5,706 nt of DNA. Source: Alphaproteobacteria bacterium. GTDB taxonomy: Bacteria; Pseudomonadota; Alphaproteobacteria; UBA9219. The position numbers were made by a program, and so were the translations under genes. The stretch lies in assembly GCA_028693775.1 (NCBI GenBank), contig JAQUUS010000116.1, forward strand, positions 1-5,706, written 5' to 3'. This document shows, piece after piece, positions 5,040 through 5,706 of the stretch. Each line of letters begins with the position of its first letter. Position 1 is the stretch's first letter. Under the pieces are notes generated by a model. It was not told the origin of the DNA. It saw nothing but the letters and a program-made list of their open reading frames with translations, and made no database searches.

Positions 5040-5706
5040 ATGAGAAAAAGAAAAACCCCATTGCGCGGAAGCGTCACGCAAAACGTGTCTGCCCGTGTCG
5101 GCGAACAGGATGGCGTCGGATTTTTGGTCCGGCTAGGCCTTCTGGGCGTACTGGTGTTTGTTTTTCTGATCGTGGCCGTACTCGGCTGGAGATCCGGCTG
5201 GGTCGCCAAAAAGGCGGAAGAGCTGCAAACGGGTCTCTTCGACCTGACAAGAGACCTCGGCTTCGAAGTCAGAGATATATCTCTCAAAGGCCGCCGCGAA
5301 GCGAGCAAAGTAGAAATTTACAGCGCCCTCAATGTGAAGCGCGGCTTGCCGATTTTGGGCATCGACCTGAAAGAAGCCGCAACAAGCCTCGATAAAATCC
5401 CCTGGATCGATCACGTTCGGGTCGAACGCCGCCTGCCCGACACCATCTCCGTTATTTTATCCGAGCGCAAACCGATGGCGCGCTGGCAGAAAGACAATCG
5501 TTTCTATGTGATCGACGACGAAGGCAAGGTTTTGCATACGGCAAAAGCCGAAAAATTTCCGTCGCTTCCGCAGGTCGTCGGCACCGGTGCAGACAAGGAA
5601 GCCAAGGCTTTTTTGAGCATACTGAACGAATATCCCGAGATCATGGAAAAACTGGATTCCGCCGTACGCGTCGGCGAGCGCCGATGGGACATCTACATCC
5701 ATAAAA
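5040..5706 (+). CDS. ftsQ: Cell division protein FtsQ, N-terminal 222 residues (runs off right edge)
   Basis: FtsQ is a bitopic inner-membrane protein that joins the early and late divisome, bringing FtsL and FtsB to midcell. The layout is typical: a short basic cytoplasmic N-terminus (MRKRKTPLRG), one transmembrane helix at about 28-49 and a periplasmic remainder. The POTRA domain spans about 73-142, with LGFEVRDISLKGRREASK near its start and PWIDHVRVERRLPDTISVIL (121-140) near its end. The beta domain begins with ERKPMARWQ (142-150) and FYVIDDEGKVL (155-165). RWDIYI (215-220) matches the FtsQ region just before the conserved leucine-proline segment, which lies outside the window. Family members are roughly 240-320 residues, so most of the protein is here. 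ATG 5040 is the only conventional start in frame before the stop at 4989-4991, but no Shine-Dalgarno is visible. ddl, the usual upstream neighbour, is absent; ftsA and ftsZ may follow outside the window. Confidence 0.92.
   Translation, partial: MRKRKTPLRGSVTQNVSARVGEQDGVGFLVRLGLLGVLVFVFLIVAVLGWRSGWVAKKAEELQTGLFDLTRDLGFEVRDISLKGRREASKVEIYSALNVKRGLPILGIDLKEAATSLDKIPWIDHVRVERRLPDTISVILSERKPMARWQKDNRFYVIDDEGKVLHTAKAEKFPSLPQVVGTGADKEAKAFLSILNEYPEIMEKLDSAVRVGERRWDIYIHK

Noticed and set aside
4779..5081. A 100-codon minus-strand frame covering the AT-rich spacer
   Set aside because: It overlaps the 5' ends of both the membrane protein gene and ftsQ, and its composition looks like translated AT-rich noncoding DNA.
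5000..5395. A 131-codon plus-strand frame overlapping ftsQ
   Set aside because: It is very rich in Arg and Lys with no domain, whereas the frame from 5040 gives a clear FtsQ with transmembrane helix and POTRA domain.

Overview
The window looks like a stretch of chromosome from an alphaproteobacterium. This is an inference from three things: a tightly packed nadA-nadB-nadC operon, an FtsQ of alphaproteobacterial type, and a small RHH_4-type ribbon-helix-helix protein, a family best known from that class. The genes are moderately GC-rich by eye, and the short intergenic stretches are clearly more AT-rich. Nothing points to a plasmid, phage, insertion sequence or CRISPR array.

Layout from left to right. 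On the minus strand, a 66-residue ribbon-helix-helix protein (452-652) is followed, with a 4-base ATGA overlap, by the N-terminal half of a ROK-family sugar kinase that runs off the left edge (1-455). A divergent intergenic region (653-807) separates this pair from the plus-strand nad operon: nadA quinolinate synthase (808-1809), nadB L-aspartate oxidase (1806-3299) and nadC quinolinate phosphoribosyltransferase (3296-4156). Both internal junctions are ATGA overlaps. Together the three enzymes convert L-aspartate, dihydroxyacetone phosphate and PRPP to nicotinate mononucleotide, the complete de novo route to the NAD precursor. All the catalytic and cluster-binding residues I looked for are present.

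Downstream of nadC is a GC-rich hairpin with an adjacent run of eight G (4178-4210). It resembles a dispersed REP-like palindrome. Read on the minus strand it would also serve as a terminator for the converging gene, a 183-residue predicted membrane protein of unknown family (4262-4813, minus). An AT-rich spacer (4814-5039) then leads into ftsQ (5040 to the right edge, plus), the divisome membrane protein, truncated by the window after 222 codons. ddl, which usually precedes ftsQ in the division and cell-wall cluster, is not there, so the cluster appears to be interrupted upstream of ftsQ.

Overall this is mostly ordinary housekeeping DNA. The points worth a second look are the unrecognised membrane protein, the REP-like hairpin, the ftsQ context and leader, the RHH-kinase pairing, and a spaced hexamer repeat around the putative nadA promoter. 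I found no convincing evidence of a new biological system.
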